Shown here piece after piece: positions 8,204 to 17,418 of a stretch of 64,000 bases of DNA (position 1 is the stretch's first letter; each line of letters opens with the position of its first letter). The position numbers were made by a program, and so were the translations under genes. The stretch covers positions 353,159 through 417,158 of the forward strand of contig NZ_CAKSNX010000002.1 in NCBI RefSeq assembly GCF_934476685.1, read 5' to 3'. Under the pieces are notes generated by a model, which saw only the letters and a list, made by a program, of their open reading frames with translations, ran no database searches and was not told the DNA's origin. This DNA is from an uncultured Ruminococcus sp. (GTDB taxonomy: Bacteria > Bacillota > Clostridia > Oscillospirales > Ruminococcaceae).

Positions 8204-10669
8204 ATGCGGGGTCCATTTACAGTTGCAAAAATCGCTGTAAGCAGCGCCGCATACAGCTTTGATGCCGAATACAGCTATATCGTTCCAAGCGAACTAAATG
8301 ATAAGATATCATGCGGTGTCAGAGTTATCGTTCCATTCGGCAAGGGTAACAGACACGTTATAGGGTTTGTTACAAGGACGTATCTTGATTCAGCTTATAA
8401 CGAGAAAATAAAGCCTGTTTTTTCAGTAATAGACGAGGAAAGCCTTCTTACTGAGGAAATGATGAATATAATTTTCTGGCTTAAAGAGCATACATTCTGT
8501 ACTTTCTTTGATGCGTACAAGTCTGTTGTTCCGACGGGATTTTCATATAGCTTTTCTCAGCATTATAAACTGGTCAATACTTATATCGACCTTGATACGC
8601 TGGATGAAAACGAAAGAAATATAATTGAGTTTATGCAGGTTTCTAAAAATCAGCGTGAACTTGATAATTTTCTTGATACCAAAAATGATACAAGGAAAAA
8701 GAAACTTGTAGAGGGACTTATAGATAAAGGCTATATTGAGGTAGTCGATAATCTTAAGCGTAAAGTTGGGGACGAAAGCGTAAAAATGGTACAGCTTTCA
8801 GAAAAATTCCTTAACGAACGTGAAAAGTTTGCTTTTACACCTAAACAGTCTTTAGTAATAAAGCTGTTGGAGGACTGCGGAAGCGCATCTGTAAAAGAGG
8901 TGTGTTATATGACAAACTGTACCCCTACTATTGTAAAGCGCTTGTGTGATAAGAAGATTTTACACGCTTTTAAGTATGATGTTATGAGAAATGCTGTCAG
9001 TGATATATCGCAGCATCAGGATCCTGATGATATCGTACTTAATGATGAACAGCAGAAAGCATATAATGGCATCTTTGATTTGGTAAAGGCACAAAAGCCT
9101 GCTGGGGCATTGCTGTATGGTGTTACGGGAAGCGGAAAAACTTCTGTTTTTATTAAACTTATAGATTCTGTGGTCAAAATGGGCAAGACAGCTATTCTGC
9201 TTGTTCCTGAGATATCTCTCACTCCACAGACAGTCAGTAAGTTTAAATCGTTTTTTGGAGATAAGATCGCTCTGCTTCATTCCTCACTGTCGCTTGGACA
9301 GCGAACAGACGAATTTAAAAGGATAAAAAATGGTGATGCACGGATAGTTATCGGTACAAGAAGTGCGGTGTTTGCACCTGTATCAGACCTCGGCATCATA
9401 ATTATGGACGAGGAGGGTGAACAGTCCTATAAATCGGACTCATCTCCAAGGTATCATGCAAGAGATGTTGCTATCCAAAGATGCGGTTATAATGACTGTG
9501 TGCTGCTTATGGCATCAGCTACGCCATCTCTTGAAACATTTTATTATGCAAAGAATAACCGTTTTAATCTGTTTGAATTGAAACATAGGTTTTCTGATGT
9601 TTCATTGCCTGAGGTCGAGATCGTTGATATGCTGAATGAGGCTGCACAGGGCAATGACAGTCTGCTCAGCCGACGGCTTGCGGATAAGATAACAGAAACA
9701 CTTGAGAAAAATGAACAGGTTATCCTGCTGCTTAACAGACGAGGGTTTACAACTTATATAAGCTGTACAGAATGCAGACAGCCTGTTGTGTGTCCTAACT
9801 GTAATATACCGCTGACGTATCATAAAAAGAATGACAGATTTATGTGTCATTATTGTGGCTATACTATGGATAATCACAGTGTTTGTCCGTCATGTGGTTC
9901 AGATAAGCTTAAAGCAGGCGGAGTAGGTACACAGCGTGTTGAGGACGAGATTGCAAGATTGTTCCCACAGGCAAGGATTCTTCGTATGGACGCAGATACT
10001 ACTACATCACGATATTCTTATGAGGAAAATTTCAAGGCATTTGGAAATCATGAGTATGACATTATGCTCGGTACACAGATGATAGCCAAAGGATTAAATT
10101 TTCCGGAAGTTACTCTCGTTGGTGTAATATCGCTTGATAAGTCGCTTTTTACAGGTGATTTTAAAAGTTATGAAAGAACTTTTTCATTGCTCACACAAGT
10201 CGTAGGAAGAAGCGGCAGGGGTGAGAAGTCCGGTACAGCTCTTGTACAGACTTTTGTTCCGGATCACTATGTACTTAATCTTGCTGCACAGCAGAATTAT
10301 GATGAGTTCTATGATGAAGAGATAGCTCTAAGACAGGCGTTGATCTATCCGCCGTTCTGCGATATCTGTGTGTTGGGATTTTCTGCCCCTATGGAGAGCA
10401 AGGTTATTGCTGCATCAAACTGGGTCACAAATCTCATCGGGCAGTATATAAGAAACAATAAAATAACATTTCCGCTCCGTGCAATAGGTCCATCACCCTG
10501 CACTTTGGAAATTATAAATAATAAATACAGGTACAGACTGATACTTAAATCAAAGAATACAAAGGATTTCCGTTCGATGATAAAATTTGTGCTTAATGAA
10601 TTTTACAAGAACACTGATTTCAGGACTGTACATATTCATGCCGACATAAACGGCGATATAGGTTTATAA
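8204..10669 (+). CDS. priA: Primosomal protein N' (replication restart helicase PriA)
   Basis: A 3'-to-5' superfamily 2 helicase that reloads the replisome at stalled forks; 821 residues, a usual length. The N-terminal DNA-binding domain is followed by Walker A GVTGSGKTSV, the SATPSLETF and QVVGRSGRG helicase motifs, and a zinc-binding insert beginning CTECRQPVVCPNC and continuing CHYCGYT and CPSCGS. Oddity: motif II reads DEEGE around residues 403-406, with Gly where PriA normally has His (DEEH). The surrounding SYK and RYHARD residues are intact, so the gene looks functional. GGAGGG precedes the ATG. Confidence 0.96.
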   Translation: MRGPFTVAKIAVSSAAYSFDAEYSYIVPSELNDKISCGVRVIVPFGKGNRHVIGFVTRTYLDSAYNEKIKPVFSVIDEESLLTEEMMNIIFWLKEHTFCTFFDAYKSVVPTGFSYSFSQHYKLVNTYIDLDTLDENERNIIEFMQVSKNQRELDNFLDTKNDTRKKKLVEGLIDKGYIEVVDNLKRKVGDESVKMVQLSEKFLNEREKFAFTPKQSLVIKLLEDCGSASVKEVCYMTNCTPTIVKRLCDKKILHAFKYDVMRNAVSDISQHQDPDDIVLNDEQQKAYNGIFDLVKAQKPAGALLYGVTGSGKTSVFIKLIDSVVKMGKTAILLVPEISLTPQTVSKFKSFFGDKIALLHSSLSLGQRTDEFKRIKNGDARIVIGTRSAVFAPVSDLGIIIMDEEGEQSYKSDSSPRYHARDVAIQRCGYNDCVLLMASATPSLETFYYAKNNRFNLFELKHRFSDVSLPEVEIVDMLNEAAQGNDSLLSRRLADKITETLEKNEQVILLLNRRGFTTYISCTECRQPVVCPNCNIPLTYHKKNDRFMCHYCGYTMDNHSVCPSCGSDKLKAGGVGTQRVEDEIARLFPQARILRMDADTTTSRYSYEENFKAFGNHEYDIMLGTQMIAKGLNFPEVTLVGVISLDKSLFTGDFKSYERTFSLLTQVVGRSGRGEKSGTALVQTFVPDHYVLNLAAQQNYDEFYDEEIALRQALIYPPFCDICVLGFSAPMESKVIAASNWVTNLIGQYIRNNKITFPLRAIGPSPCTLEIINNKYRYRLILKSKNTKDFRSMIKFVLNEFYKNTDFRTVHIHADINGDIGL

Positions 10670-10698
10670 GAAAGTATAAGAAAGGACAGGAATTATTA

Positions 10699-11163
10699 AT
10701 GGCAGTAAGAAATATACTGAATAAAAATGATGAAATTCTGCATAAGGTTTGCAAGCCTGTTGATAAATTTGATGAGAAACTGTGGACTTGGCTTGATGAC
10801 ATGGCTCAGACTCTTGCTAAAGCACAGGGTGTTGGTCTTGCAGCACCACAGGTGGCGATAGTCAGACGTTTCTGCATCATTGATGTTGGTGACGGAATTG
10901 TTCATGAGCTTATCAACCCTGAGATAACATGGGAATCTGAAGAAAAGCAGAGAGTTGTTGAGGGTTGTTTGTCTTGCCCAGGTGAATGGGGATATGTTAC
11001 ACGTCCTATGAAAGTAAAATTCAAGGCACAGGACAGACATGGCGAGTGGTATGAAATGGACGCAGAAGGACTTTTCGCACAGGCAGTTTGCCATGAACTT
11101 GCACACCTTGACGGTCATCTTTTTACTGAGATCGTTGAAGAATTTGTTGAGGTCGATGAATAA
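10699..11163 (+). CDS. def: Peptide deformylase
   Basis: Removes the formyl group from nascent polypeptides. The 154-residue protein has the three family motifs: GVGLAAPQV, EGCLSCPG (metal-binding second Cys) and CHELAHLDG (metal-binding His residues and catalytic Glu). In the third motif Ala stands where many family members have Asp (HELDH); this does not touch the ligands. It precedes fmt with no spacer (TAA then ATG), the classical def-fmt pair. Confidence 0.96.
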   Translation: MAVRNILNKNDEILHKVCKPVDKFDEKLWTWLDDMAQTLAKAQGVGLAAPQVAIVRRFCIIDVGDGIVHELINPEITWESEEKQRVVEGCLSCPGEWGYVTRPMKVKFKAQDRHGEWYEMDAEGLFAQAVCHELAHLDGHLFTEIVEEFVEVDE

Positions 11164-12096
11164 ATGAATTTAATTTATATGGGAACACCTGATTTTGCAG
11201 TTCCTACATTAAAAAGGCTCTATGAAGATGGTCATAATGTGCAGGCAGTCTTTACACAGCCTGATAAACCGAAGGGCAGAGGATATAAACTCACTCCGCC
11301 GCCTGTAAAGGTGCTTGCCTTGTCACATGATACTCCTGTTTATCAGCCGGAGAGCCTGAAGAAAAACGGCGAGGAGTATATTAAGATAATTGAGGATCTT
11401 AAACCTGACTGCATAGTTGTTGCAGCATACGGAAAACTGCTGCCTAAAGCTGTACTTGATATTCCAAAGTATGGCTGTGTAAATGTTCATGGCTCACTGC
11501 TTCCGAAGTACAGAGGTGCAGGTCCTATACAATGGGCTGTATTGAATGATGAGGAAAAGACAGGCATAACAACAATGCTTATGGCAGAGGGACTTGACAC
11601 AGGTGATATGCTGATTCAAAGAGAAACAGCCATAGGTGAGAATGAAACAGCTGCTGAACTTTTTGACAGATTAGCCGAAATGGGTGCAGATGTACTTGCT
11701 GAAACTCTTGAAAAGTTGGAAAAGGGCGAGATAACCCCAGTTCCGCAGGACGAAAAGCTGTCAAGTTATGCACCAATGCTTTCAAAAGACCTTTGTGCAA
11801 TAGATTTTAATAACAACGTTAGAAATATCCATAAGCAGATATGCGGATTATCTGATTGGCCTTGTGCAGTTACAATGCTTAATGGTAAAAGGCTAAAGGT
11901 TTATAAATCAGAGATCGTATCATATAAGCCTTGCGGCAAAGCGGCAGGAACGTTTGTCGGAAACAAAGAATTTTTGGTAGCTTGTTCAGACGGTGTTATC
12001 AGGTTTACTGAGATACAGGCAGAGGGTTCAAAGCGAATGAAAGCTGAAGATTATCTCAGAGGAAAACCTGTTGCTGAGGGTACGATTTTAGGATAA
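11164..12096 (+). CDS. fmt: Methionyl-tRNA formyltransferase
   Basis: Formylates initiator Met-tRNA using 10-formyl-tetrahydrofolate. The 310 residues include the N-terminal MGTPDFAVPTL and the catalytic region NVHGSLLPKYRGAGPIQWA, followed by the C-terminal tRNA-binding OB-like domain. Length is usual. The start codon immediately follows the def stop. A perfect 10-bp hairpin separates it from rsmB. Confidence 0.97.
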   Translation: MNLIYMGTPDFAVPTLKRLYEDGHNVQAVFTQPDKPKGRGYKLTPPPVKVLALSHDTPVYQPESLKKNGEEYIKIIEDLKPDCIVVAAYGKLLPKAVLDIPKYGCVNVHGSLLPKYRGAGPIQWAVLNDEEKTGITTMLMAEGLDTGDMLIQRETAIGENETAAELFDRLAEMGADVLAETLEKLEKGEITPVPQDEKLSSYAPMLSKDLCAIDFNNNVRNIHKQICGLSDWPCAVTMLNGKRLKVYKSEIVSYKPCGKAAGTFVGNKEFLVACSDGVIRFTEIQAEGSKRMKAEDYLRGKPVAEGTILG

Positions 12097-12101
12097 ATAT
12101 C

Positions 12102-12129
12102 AGCTGTAAAGACTATTTACTTTACAGCT
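12102..12129 (+). other. Perfect hairpin between fmt and rsmB
   Basis: AGCTGTAAAG at 12102-12111 pairs with CTTTACAGCT at 12120-12129 across an 8-base loop. There is no T-tract. It ends just before the GGAGG ribosome site of rsmB, so it is more likely an mRNA processing or translation-modulating element than a terminator. Confidence 0.6.
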
Positions 12130-12143
12130 ATGGAGGTAGCTAA

Positions 12144-13460
12144 TTGGGAAATTCCAGGAAATTTGTTGTGAAACTTCTTACAAGTATAGATGATAACAGC
12201 TCATACTCAAATATCCTGCTTGACGAAGCTTTAAAAAGAAGCAGTCTTACACCGCAGGATAAGAAGTTTGCTACTGCACTGTTTTATGGTGTGCTTGAGA
12301 GAAGATATACTCTTGACGAGATAATAAAGAGTTTATCTCAAAATCCTAAAAATCTGATAAATCATACTGTCAGAAATATACTGCGTACGGGCCTTTATCA
12401 GCTGAAATATATGGATTCGGTACCAGATTCAGCTGCCGTTGATGAGGCTGTAAAGCTTGCTAAAAAGAACAGAAATCCTGCTATTCCAGGGTTCGTCAAT
12501 GCAATGCTCAGAGCTTTTATCAGAAATGATAAAAAACTTCCTCAGGGTAATAATGATATTGAAAATCTTGCTATTGAATATTCATGTCCAGTGTGGCTAG
12601 TTGAAAAATGGGATAGTGAATACGGCAGGCAAATGACGATCAATATGTTAAGCAGTTCACTCGGACGTGCGCCTACTGTTGTAAAGGTGAATACATTGAC
12701 AGATGATTTTAATGATACTCTTGATGTGCTATTGGCTGACGGTGCGACTTTTGAACGAAACAGTATGGTGAAAAATTCACTTAATGTTTGTTTTGCAGGC
12801 GGCGCTGAAGAAACAACTGCATACAAAGAGGGAAGATTTCATGTTCAGGATCTTTCAAGTCAGCTTTGCTGTGCAGCACTTGATCCGCAAGAGGGGGATA
12901 CAGTATTGGATCTTTGCTCTGCTCCAGGCGGTAAGACATTTACGATAGCCGAACTTATGAATAATAAGGGAAAAGTAATGGCTTTTGATCTTCATGCTAA
13001 TCGTGTGCGGCTTATCAAATCTGGTGCAGAACGTTTAGGTTTAGATATTGTTGAAGCTTCTGTCAACAATGCAAAAGAGTTTAACAATGATCTTCCAATG
13101 GCTGACAGAGTGCTTTGTGATGTTCCATGTTCTGGACTGGGTGTTATAAGACGTAAGCCTGAAATAAAATATAAAGACCCAGCTGAGTTTGAGCGTTTGC
13201 CTGATATTCAATATAAAATACTTGACACTTCATCGACATACGTTAAAGTCGGCGGCACACTGGTATATTCCACTTGTACTCTTTCAAGGGCGGAAAATGA
13301 TAATGTTGCTGATAAGTTTTTAGAGGAACATAGTGAATTTGAGCCTGCTCCACTTGGTTCTGTATTTAGTGTAAATTCTGACAAGTGCAGAATTTCTATT
13401 ACACCTGCTGAGTATAATTCTGACGGATTTTTTATAGCAAAATTCGTCCGTCGGAGGTGA
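12144..13460 (+). CDS. rsmB: 16S rRNA (cytosine-967-C5)-methyltransferase RsmB
   Basis: Methylates C967 of 16S rRNA. The 438 residues comprise an N-terminal NusB-like RNA-binding domain and a C-terminal Rossmann methyltransferase. Seen: SAM-binding LDLCSAPGGKT, the Cys of CDVPCSGLGVIRRKPE, and the nucleophilic Cys of VYSTCTLS. Start is TTG at 12144, placed after GGAGGT at the correct distance; no ATG fits as well. It is followed after three bases by rlmN. Confidence 0.95.
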   Translation: MGNSRKFVVKLLTSIDDNSSYSNILLDEALKRSSLTPQDKKFATALFYGVLERRYTLDEIIKSLSQNPKNLINHTVRNILRTGLYQLKYMDSVPDSAAVDEAVKLAKKNRNPAIPGFVNAMLRAFIRNDKKLPQGNNDIENLAIEYSCPVWLVEKWDSEYGRQMTINMLSSSLGRAPTVVKVNTLTDDFNDTLDVLLADGATFERNSMVKNSLNVCFAGGAEETTAYKEGRFHVQDLSSQLCCAALDPQEGDTVLDLCSAPGGKTFTIAELMNNKGKVMAFDLHANRVRLIKSGAERLGLDIVEASVNNAKEFNNDLPMADRVLCDVPCSGLGVIRRKPEIKYKDPAEFERLPDIQYKILDTSSTYVKVGGTLVYSTCTLSRAENDNVADKFLEEHSEFEPAPLGSVFSVNSDKCRISITPAEYNSDGFFIAKFVRRR

Positions 13461-13463
13461 CAT

Positions 13464-14507
13464 ATGCTTATATATAATGATGGTAAAATTGATATTTTAA
13501 GTCTTTTGCCAAATGAACTTGAAGAACAGCTTTTAGCACTTGGAGAGAAAAAATTTCGTGCTAAACAGATCTTTAACTGGCTGCACGTAAAAAGAGTGCA
13601 AAGTTTTGATGATATGACTAATCTTTCTGTACAATTACGAAACCTGCTGAAAGAAAAATTTTGTCTAAAATCACTATTTATAGCAAAAAGACTTGAATCT
13701 AATACCGATAATACTGTAAAATATCTATATAGATTAAATGACGGCAATCATATAGAATCTGTAATAATGGAATACAGCTATGGCAATACGATCTGTGTGT
13801 CAACTCAGGTCGGCTGTAAAATGGGCTGCAGGTTCTGTGCCTCAACTATTGCAGGCTATAAAAGAAGCCTTACGGCGTCTGAGATCTTACTTCAAATATA
13901 TGAATCTGAACGTGACAGCGGTCGAAAGATCTCAGGTGTGGTGCTTATGGGAATAGGCGAACCGCTTGACAATTTTGAAAATGTTGTTGACTTTTTAAGG
14001 CTGCTTTCTGATGAAAACGGAACGAATATGTCATTGCGGCACGTTTCTGTATCGACCTGCGGAATCGTTCCACGGATATATGAACTTGCTGAACTTAAGC
14101 TTGGCATAACGCTTTCTATTTCACTTCACGCTTCAAATAATCAGGCTAGAAGTGAGATCATGCCGATAAATGACAGGTATGATATAAATGAGCTTCTGAC
14201 TGCTTGCAGACATTATTTTAAAGTCACAGGCAGAAGGATATCTTTTGAATATGCTTTGATCGACGGGCATAACGATTCAAGGAAAGATGCAGAAGAACTT
14301 GCAGATCTGCTGAAGAATTTTGTCTGTCATGTAAATATAATCCCAGTTAATAAGATAAAGGAACGCAATTACCGTTCTGACAGAAAATCTGCCAACAGAT
14401 TCCGACAGTATCTTGAGGATCTTGGCATAAATGCTACGGTGAGAAGGACGCTTGGTGCAGATATTGACGCAGCCTGTGGTCAGCTCAGACGTGAGTATGA
14501 GATTTAA
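13464..14507 (+). CDS. rlmN: Dual-specificity RNA methyltransferase RlmN
   Basis: Radical SAM enzyme that methylates C2 of A2503 in 23S rRNA and A37 of some tRNAs. The 347 residues include the cluster motif CKMGCRFC, GEPLDNFENV, the SLHAS segment and the late conserved Cys in DAACGQLR needed for the methylene transfer. CGGAGGTGA precedes the ATG. Its stop is directly followed by the prpC frame. Confidence 0.97.
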   Translation: MLIYNDGKIDILSLLPNELEEQLLALGEKKFRAKQIFNWLHVKRVQSFDDMTNLSVQLRNLLKEKFCLKSLFIAKRLESNTDNTVKYLYRLNDGNHIESVIMEYSYGNTICVSTQVGCKMGCRFCASTIAGYKRSLTASEILLQIYESERDSGRKISGVVLMGIGEPLDNFENVVDFLRLLSDENGTNMSLRHVSVSTCGIVPRIYELAELKLGITLSISLHASNNQARSEIMPINDRYDINELLTACRHYFKVTGRRISFEYALIDGHNDSRKDAEELADLLKNFVCHVNIIPVNKIKERNYRSDRKSANRFRQYLEDLGINATVRRTLGADIDAACGQLRREYEI

Positions 14508-14534
14508 TTGAATCAAAGAAGGGTGGTGAGCTGT

Positions 14535-15263
14535 TTGTTTTTGGCATCGGCTACTGATATAGGCAAAAGAAGAAGTGAAAATCAGGACAGAGTCCGTGCA
14601 GAATTTCTTGACGAAAATACTGCTGTTGCAGTTGTCTGCGACGGAATGGGCGGTGCAGCGTCTGGCGGCGTTGCAAGTCAGGTCGCTATTGACGCTTTTA
14701 TGCAAAGGATACATGAAAATTTCCGTAAGGATATGAATGTAAATTCCATTAGGAATATGCTGATGAATGCTGTGCATTTTGCCAATACTATCGTGTATGA
14801 AAAAAGCCGTGAAGATATCGACAAAAACGGTATGGGTACGACTTGCGTAGCGGTATTGGTTATCGAAAAGAGCATTTATGCAGTAAATGTCGGCGACAGC
14901 CGTGCATATCTTATGGACGATGACGGAATAAGACAGATCACTACCGATCACACATATGTGGAAATGCTCCGCAGAAGCGGTCAGATCACAGACGAAGAAG
15001 CAGAAAATCACCCTATGAAAAATGTTATCACTAAGGCGGTGGGAGTTGAACCTGACGTTGAAGTGGATTACTTTGAAATTGAGGAAAAAGAAAACTTCTC
15101 TGTTCTGCTTTGTTCGGACGGATTGTCGGGCTACTGTGACGAACAGCTTATCTACGATACTGTGTTTGGAAATAATCTGGATGATGCGGTAGCTTCGCTT
15201 ATAGATCATTCAAACGAAATGGGCGGACGTGATAATATTTCAGCCGCTGTTATAGCAAATTAA
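14535..15263 (+). CDS. prpC: PP2C-type serine/threonine phosphatase (PrpC/Stp)
   Basis: Reverses phosphorylation by the PASTA kinase encoded next to it. Metal-binding PP2C motifs are visible: ENQDRV, VVCDGMGGAASGG, VGDSRAYL, LLCSDGLSGY and GGRDNISAA. The open frame begins at a TTG at 14508 directly after the rlmN stop, but the TTG at 14535 is preferred because GGGTGGTGAG lies 5 to 14 bases ahead, giving about 242 residues. Both starts are non-ATG, so the N-terminus is uncertain by nine residues. The prpC-pknB pair is conserved in Firmicutes. Confidence 0.94.
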   Translation: MFLASATDIGKRRSENQDRVRAEFLDENTAVAVVCDGMGGAASGGVASQVAIDAFMQRIHENFRKDMNVNSIRNMLMNAVHFANTIVYEKSREDIDKNGMGTTCVAVLVIEKSIYAVNVGDSRAYLMDDDGIRQITTDHTYVEMLRRSGQITDEEAENHPMKNVITKAVGVEPDVEVDYFEIEEKENFSVLLCSDGLSGYCDEQLIYDTVFGNNLDDAVASLIDHSNEMGGRDNISAAVIAN

Positions 15264-15294
15264 GTAAACAATTAATATATAGGAGTTGAATAAA

Positions 15295-17409
15295 ATGGAT
15301 TCTAACATCGGTAAGAAGCTTGACGGCAGATATGAAATCACAGAACTTATCGGCGTTGGCGGTATGGCTGATGTCTATAAGGCTAATGACGTAATGGAAA
15401 ACCGTACAGTTGCTGTTAAAATTCTTAAACCTGAATTCTCTCAGAATGAAGAGTTTCTGAGAAGATTCAGAAATGAGAGCAAGGCTATTGCTGTGCTTTC
15501 ACACCCTAACATCGTAAAAATATATGACGTAGGATTTACTGACGAGATTCAGTTTATCGTTATGGAGTATATTGACGGTATTACTCTTAAAGAATTTATT
15601 GAACAGCAGGGAGTACTCAAGTGGAAAGATGCTCTGCATTTTGTGACACAGATACTCAGAGCGCTTCAGCACGCACATGATAAGGGTATTGTACACAGAG
15701 ATATCAAGCCGCAGAATATCATGCTCTTTACTGATGGCACTATAAAGGTAATGGACTTTGGTATTGCAAGATTTTCAAGGATCGACGGCAAGACCCTTTC
15801 CGATAAGACTATCGGATCAGTTCATTATATTTCACCTGAACAGGCAAGAGGTGATATGACTGATGAGCGTTCAGATATCTATTCAGTAGGCGTAATGCTT
15901 TATGAAATGCTTACTGGCAGAAAGCCTTTTGACGGTGAAAACCCTGTTGCTATCGCTCTGAAACATATGCAGGAAACGGCTGTAAGTCCTAGAGAGATCA
16001 TGCCTTCTATACCTGAGGCACTTGAAGAGATCGTGATCCATGCAATGAAAAGAGATCCTGCAAGACGTTATCAGTCAGCAGCTGAGATGATAAGAGATAT
16101 CGACACATTCAAGCTCAATCAGTCAGTTGTATTCGGTTATAAGGATGCAGCACCGAGCGTGTATGAACCGCCTGTTGAACATATCAACGATCAGTATGAT
16201 GATTATGATGACCAGTATGACGATGATGATATTTCAGATGATGAAGATGAGGACGATGAAGAGGACGAAAAGAAGCGTTCATATGTTGTTCCGATACTTC
16301 TTGCTGTAACAGTAGCAGTTGTAATTATTGCAGCGTTTGTTATCGGCTGGGTAGTAATTAAGTCATTTGCAGGAAACGGCAGTATCCATACAGGAACAGT
16401 TACTCTTCCTAACTTTGTCGGAAAGAATATTGTTCAGGTCGAGCAGGACTGGAAGGATAAGCTTAAGTTTGATCTTGTAAATGAATATAATGACGAGTAT
16501 GATGAGGGTATCATATTCTGGCAGAGCCAGTCAGCAGGTAAGTCAGTTAAGGAAGGCTATACTCTTACGATCAAGGTATCTAAGGGTAAGCAGATGACTA
16601 TAATCCCTGATATGAATGGTTCAGAGTCTGAGGTCGCTCAGAGTGAACTTAAAGCAGCAGGCTTTACAGTAGTTCTGAGAACTATGTTTGATGATTCAGT
16701 AGCAGAAGGCCTTGTTATCAAGACAGAGCCAGCAGCAGGCAAGGAATATCCTGTCGGCGGTTCTGTAACAGTTTTTGTAAGTAAGGGCCCTGTTGATACT
16801 AAGGTAAAGGTTCCTGGCGTTGTTGGTATGACTAAGGAAAAGGCTATTGCAGCACTTAAGGAGAATAAGCTCACACCTAAGGTCGAAGAAATCGCACACG
16901 AGGGTGATAAGGGCAAGGTTGTTGACCAGTCTATTGATAAGGGCGAAAAGGTAGACAGAGATACAGAAGTAACGATCTATGTTTCAACAGGTGAAACTGA
17001 TCCGGTTGACCTGACGATCGCACTTCCGATGCCGACTGGTATCCACGGTTCATATTCTATCGAAGTCTACAAGAATGGAAACGTTGCTTATACCCAGCCT
17101 ATTGCTAGTGGTGAAACAGTTGCGGGAAGCACAGTAAATATTGATATCACAGGTAAGAAGAAAGAAACTCTTACAATTTCTATCAGAAATAATGAAACAG
17201 GAAGAACTGTAAACTACGCAGTATATGACATCGACTATGATGAAAAGACTGTAAAGCTTAATGGTTCACTGAATGAGTCAGGACTTCTTGATATCACACC
17301 AACTACCACAACTACTACAACCGAAGAAACTACCACAACAACTACTACAACTACAACACAGGCTCCTGTTGAACCGCCACAGACGGAAAATACAGATGAG
17401 CAGCAGTAA
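15295..17409 (+). CDS. pknB: Stk1/PrkC family PASTA-domain Ser/Thr protein kinase
   Basis: Membrane kinase sensing muropeptides or lipid II. ATG 15295 is chosen over TTG 15286 because AGGAG ends nine bases ahead. About 704 residues: Hanks kinase domain 10-270 (GVGGMADVYKA, VAVKIL, HRDIKPQN, DFGIAR, HYISPEQARG); a juxtamembrane stretch around 300-325 that is almost wholly Asp/Glu; one TM helix around 330-355; three PASTA repeats; an extra beta-rich domain starting near DPVDLTIALP; and a Thr-rich tail. The hyperacidic linker and the Thr tail are unusual compared with Bacillus PrkC. The phosphatase gene is immediately upstream. Confidence 0.96.
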   Translation: MDSNIGKKLDGRYEITELIGVGGMADVYKANDVMENRTVAVKILKPEFSQNEEFLRRFRNESKAIAVLSHPNIVKIYDVGFTDEIQFIVMEYIDGITLKEFIEQQGVLKWKDALHFVTQILRALQHAHDKGIVHRDIKPQNIMLFTDGTIKVMDFGIARFSRIDGKTLSDKTIGSVHYISPEQARGDMTDERSDIYSVGVMLYEMLTGRKPFDGENPVAIALKHMQETAVSPREIMPSIPEALEEIVIHAMKRDPARRYQSAAEMIRDIDTFKLNQSVVFGYKDAAPSVYEPPVEHINDQYDDYDDQYDDDDISDDEDEDDEEDEKKRSYVVPILLAVTVAVVIIAAFVIGWVVIKSFAGNGSIHTGTVTLPNFVGKNIVQVEQDWKDKLKFDLVNEYNDEYDEGIIFWQSQSAGKSVKEGYTLTIKVSKGKQMTIIPDMNGSESEVAQSELKAAGFTVVLRTMFDDSVAEGLVIKTEPAAGKEYPVGGSVTVFVSKGPVDTKVKVPGVVGMTKEKAIAALKENKLTPKVEEIAHEGDKGKVVDQSIDKGEKVDRDTEVTIYVSTGETDPVDLTIALPMPTGIHGSYSIEVYKNGNVAYTQPIASGETVAGSTVNIDITGKKKETLTISIRNNETGRTVNYAVYDIDYDEKTVKLNGSLNESGLLDITPTTTTTTTEETTTTTTTTTTQAPVEPPQTENTDEQQ

Positions 17410-17418
17410 GTGTGAGTT

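Noticed and set aside
13208..13747. Minus-strand open frame (179 codons) across rsmB and rlmN
   Set aside because: Antisense to both conserved genes, no motif and no ribosome site.
14277..15209. Long minus-strand open frame (310 codons) opposite rlmN and prpC
   Set aside because: It lies wholly antisense to two strongly conserved genes, has low-complexity Ile/His/Phe-rich content and no recognisable domain.
15286..15294. TTG start for the PASTA kinase
   Set aside because: It touches the AGGAG site with no spacer; the ATG at 15295 has correct spacing.
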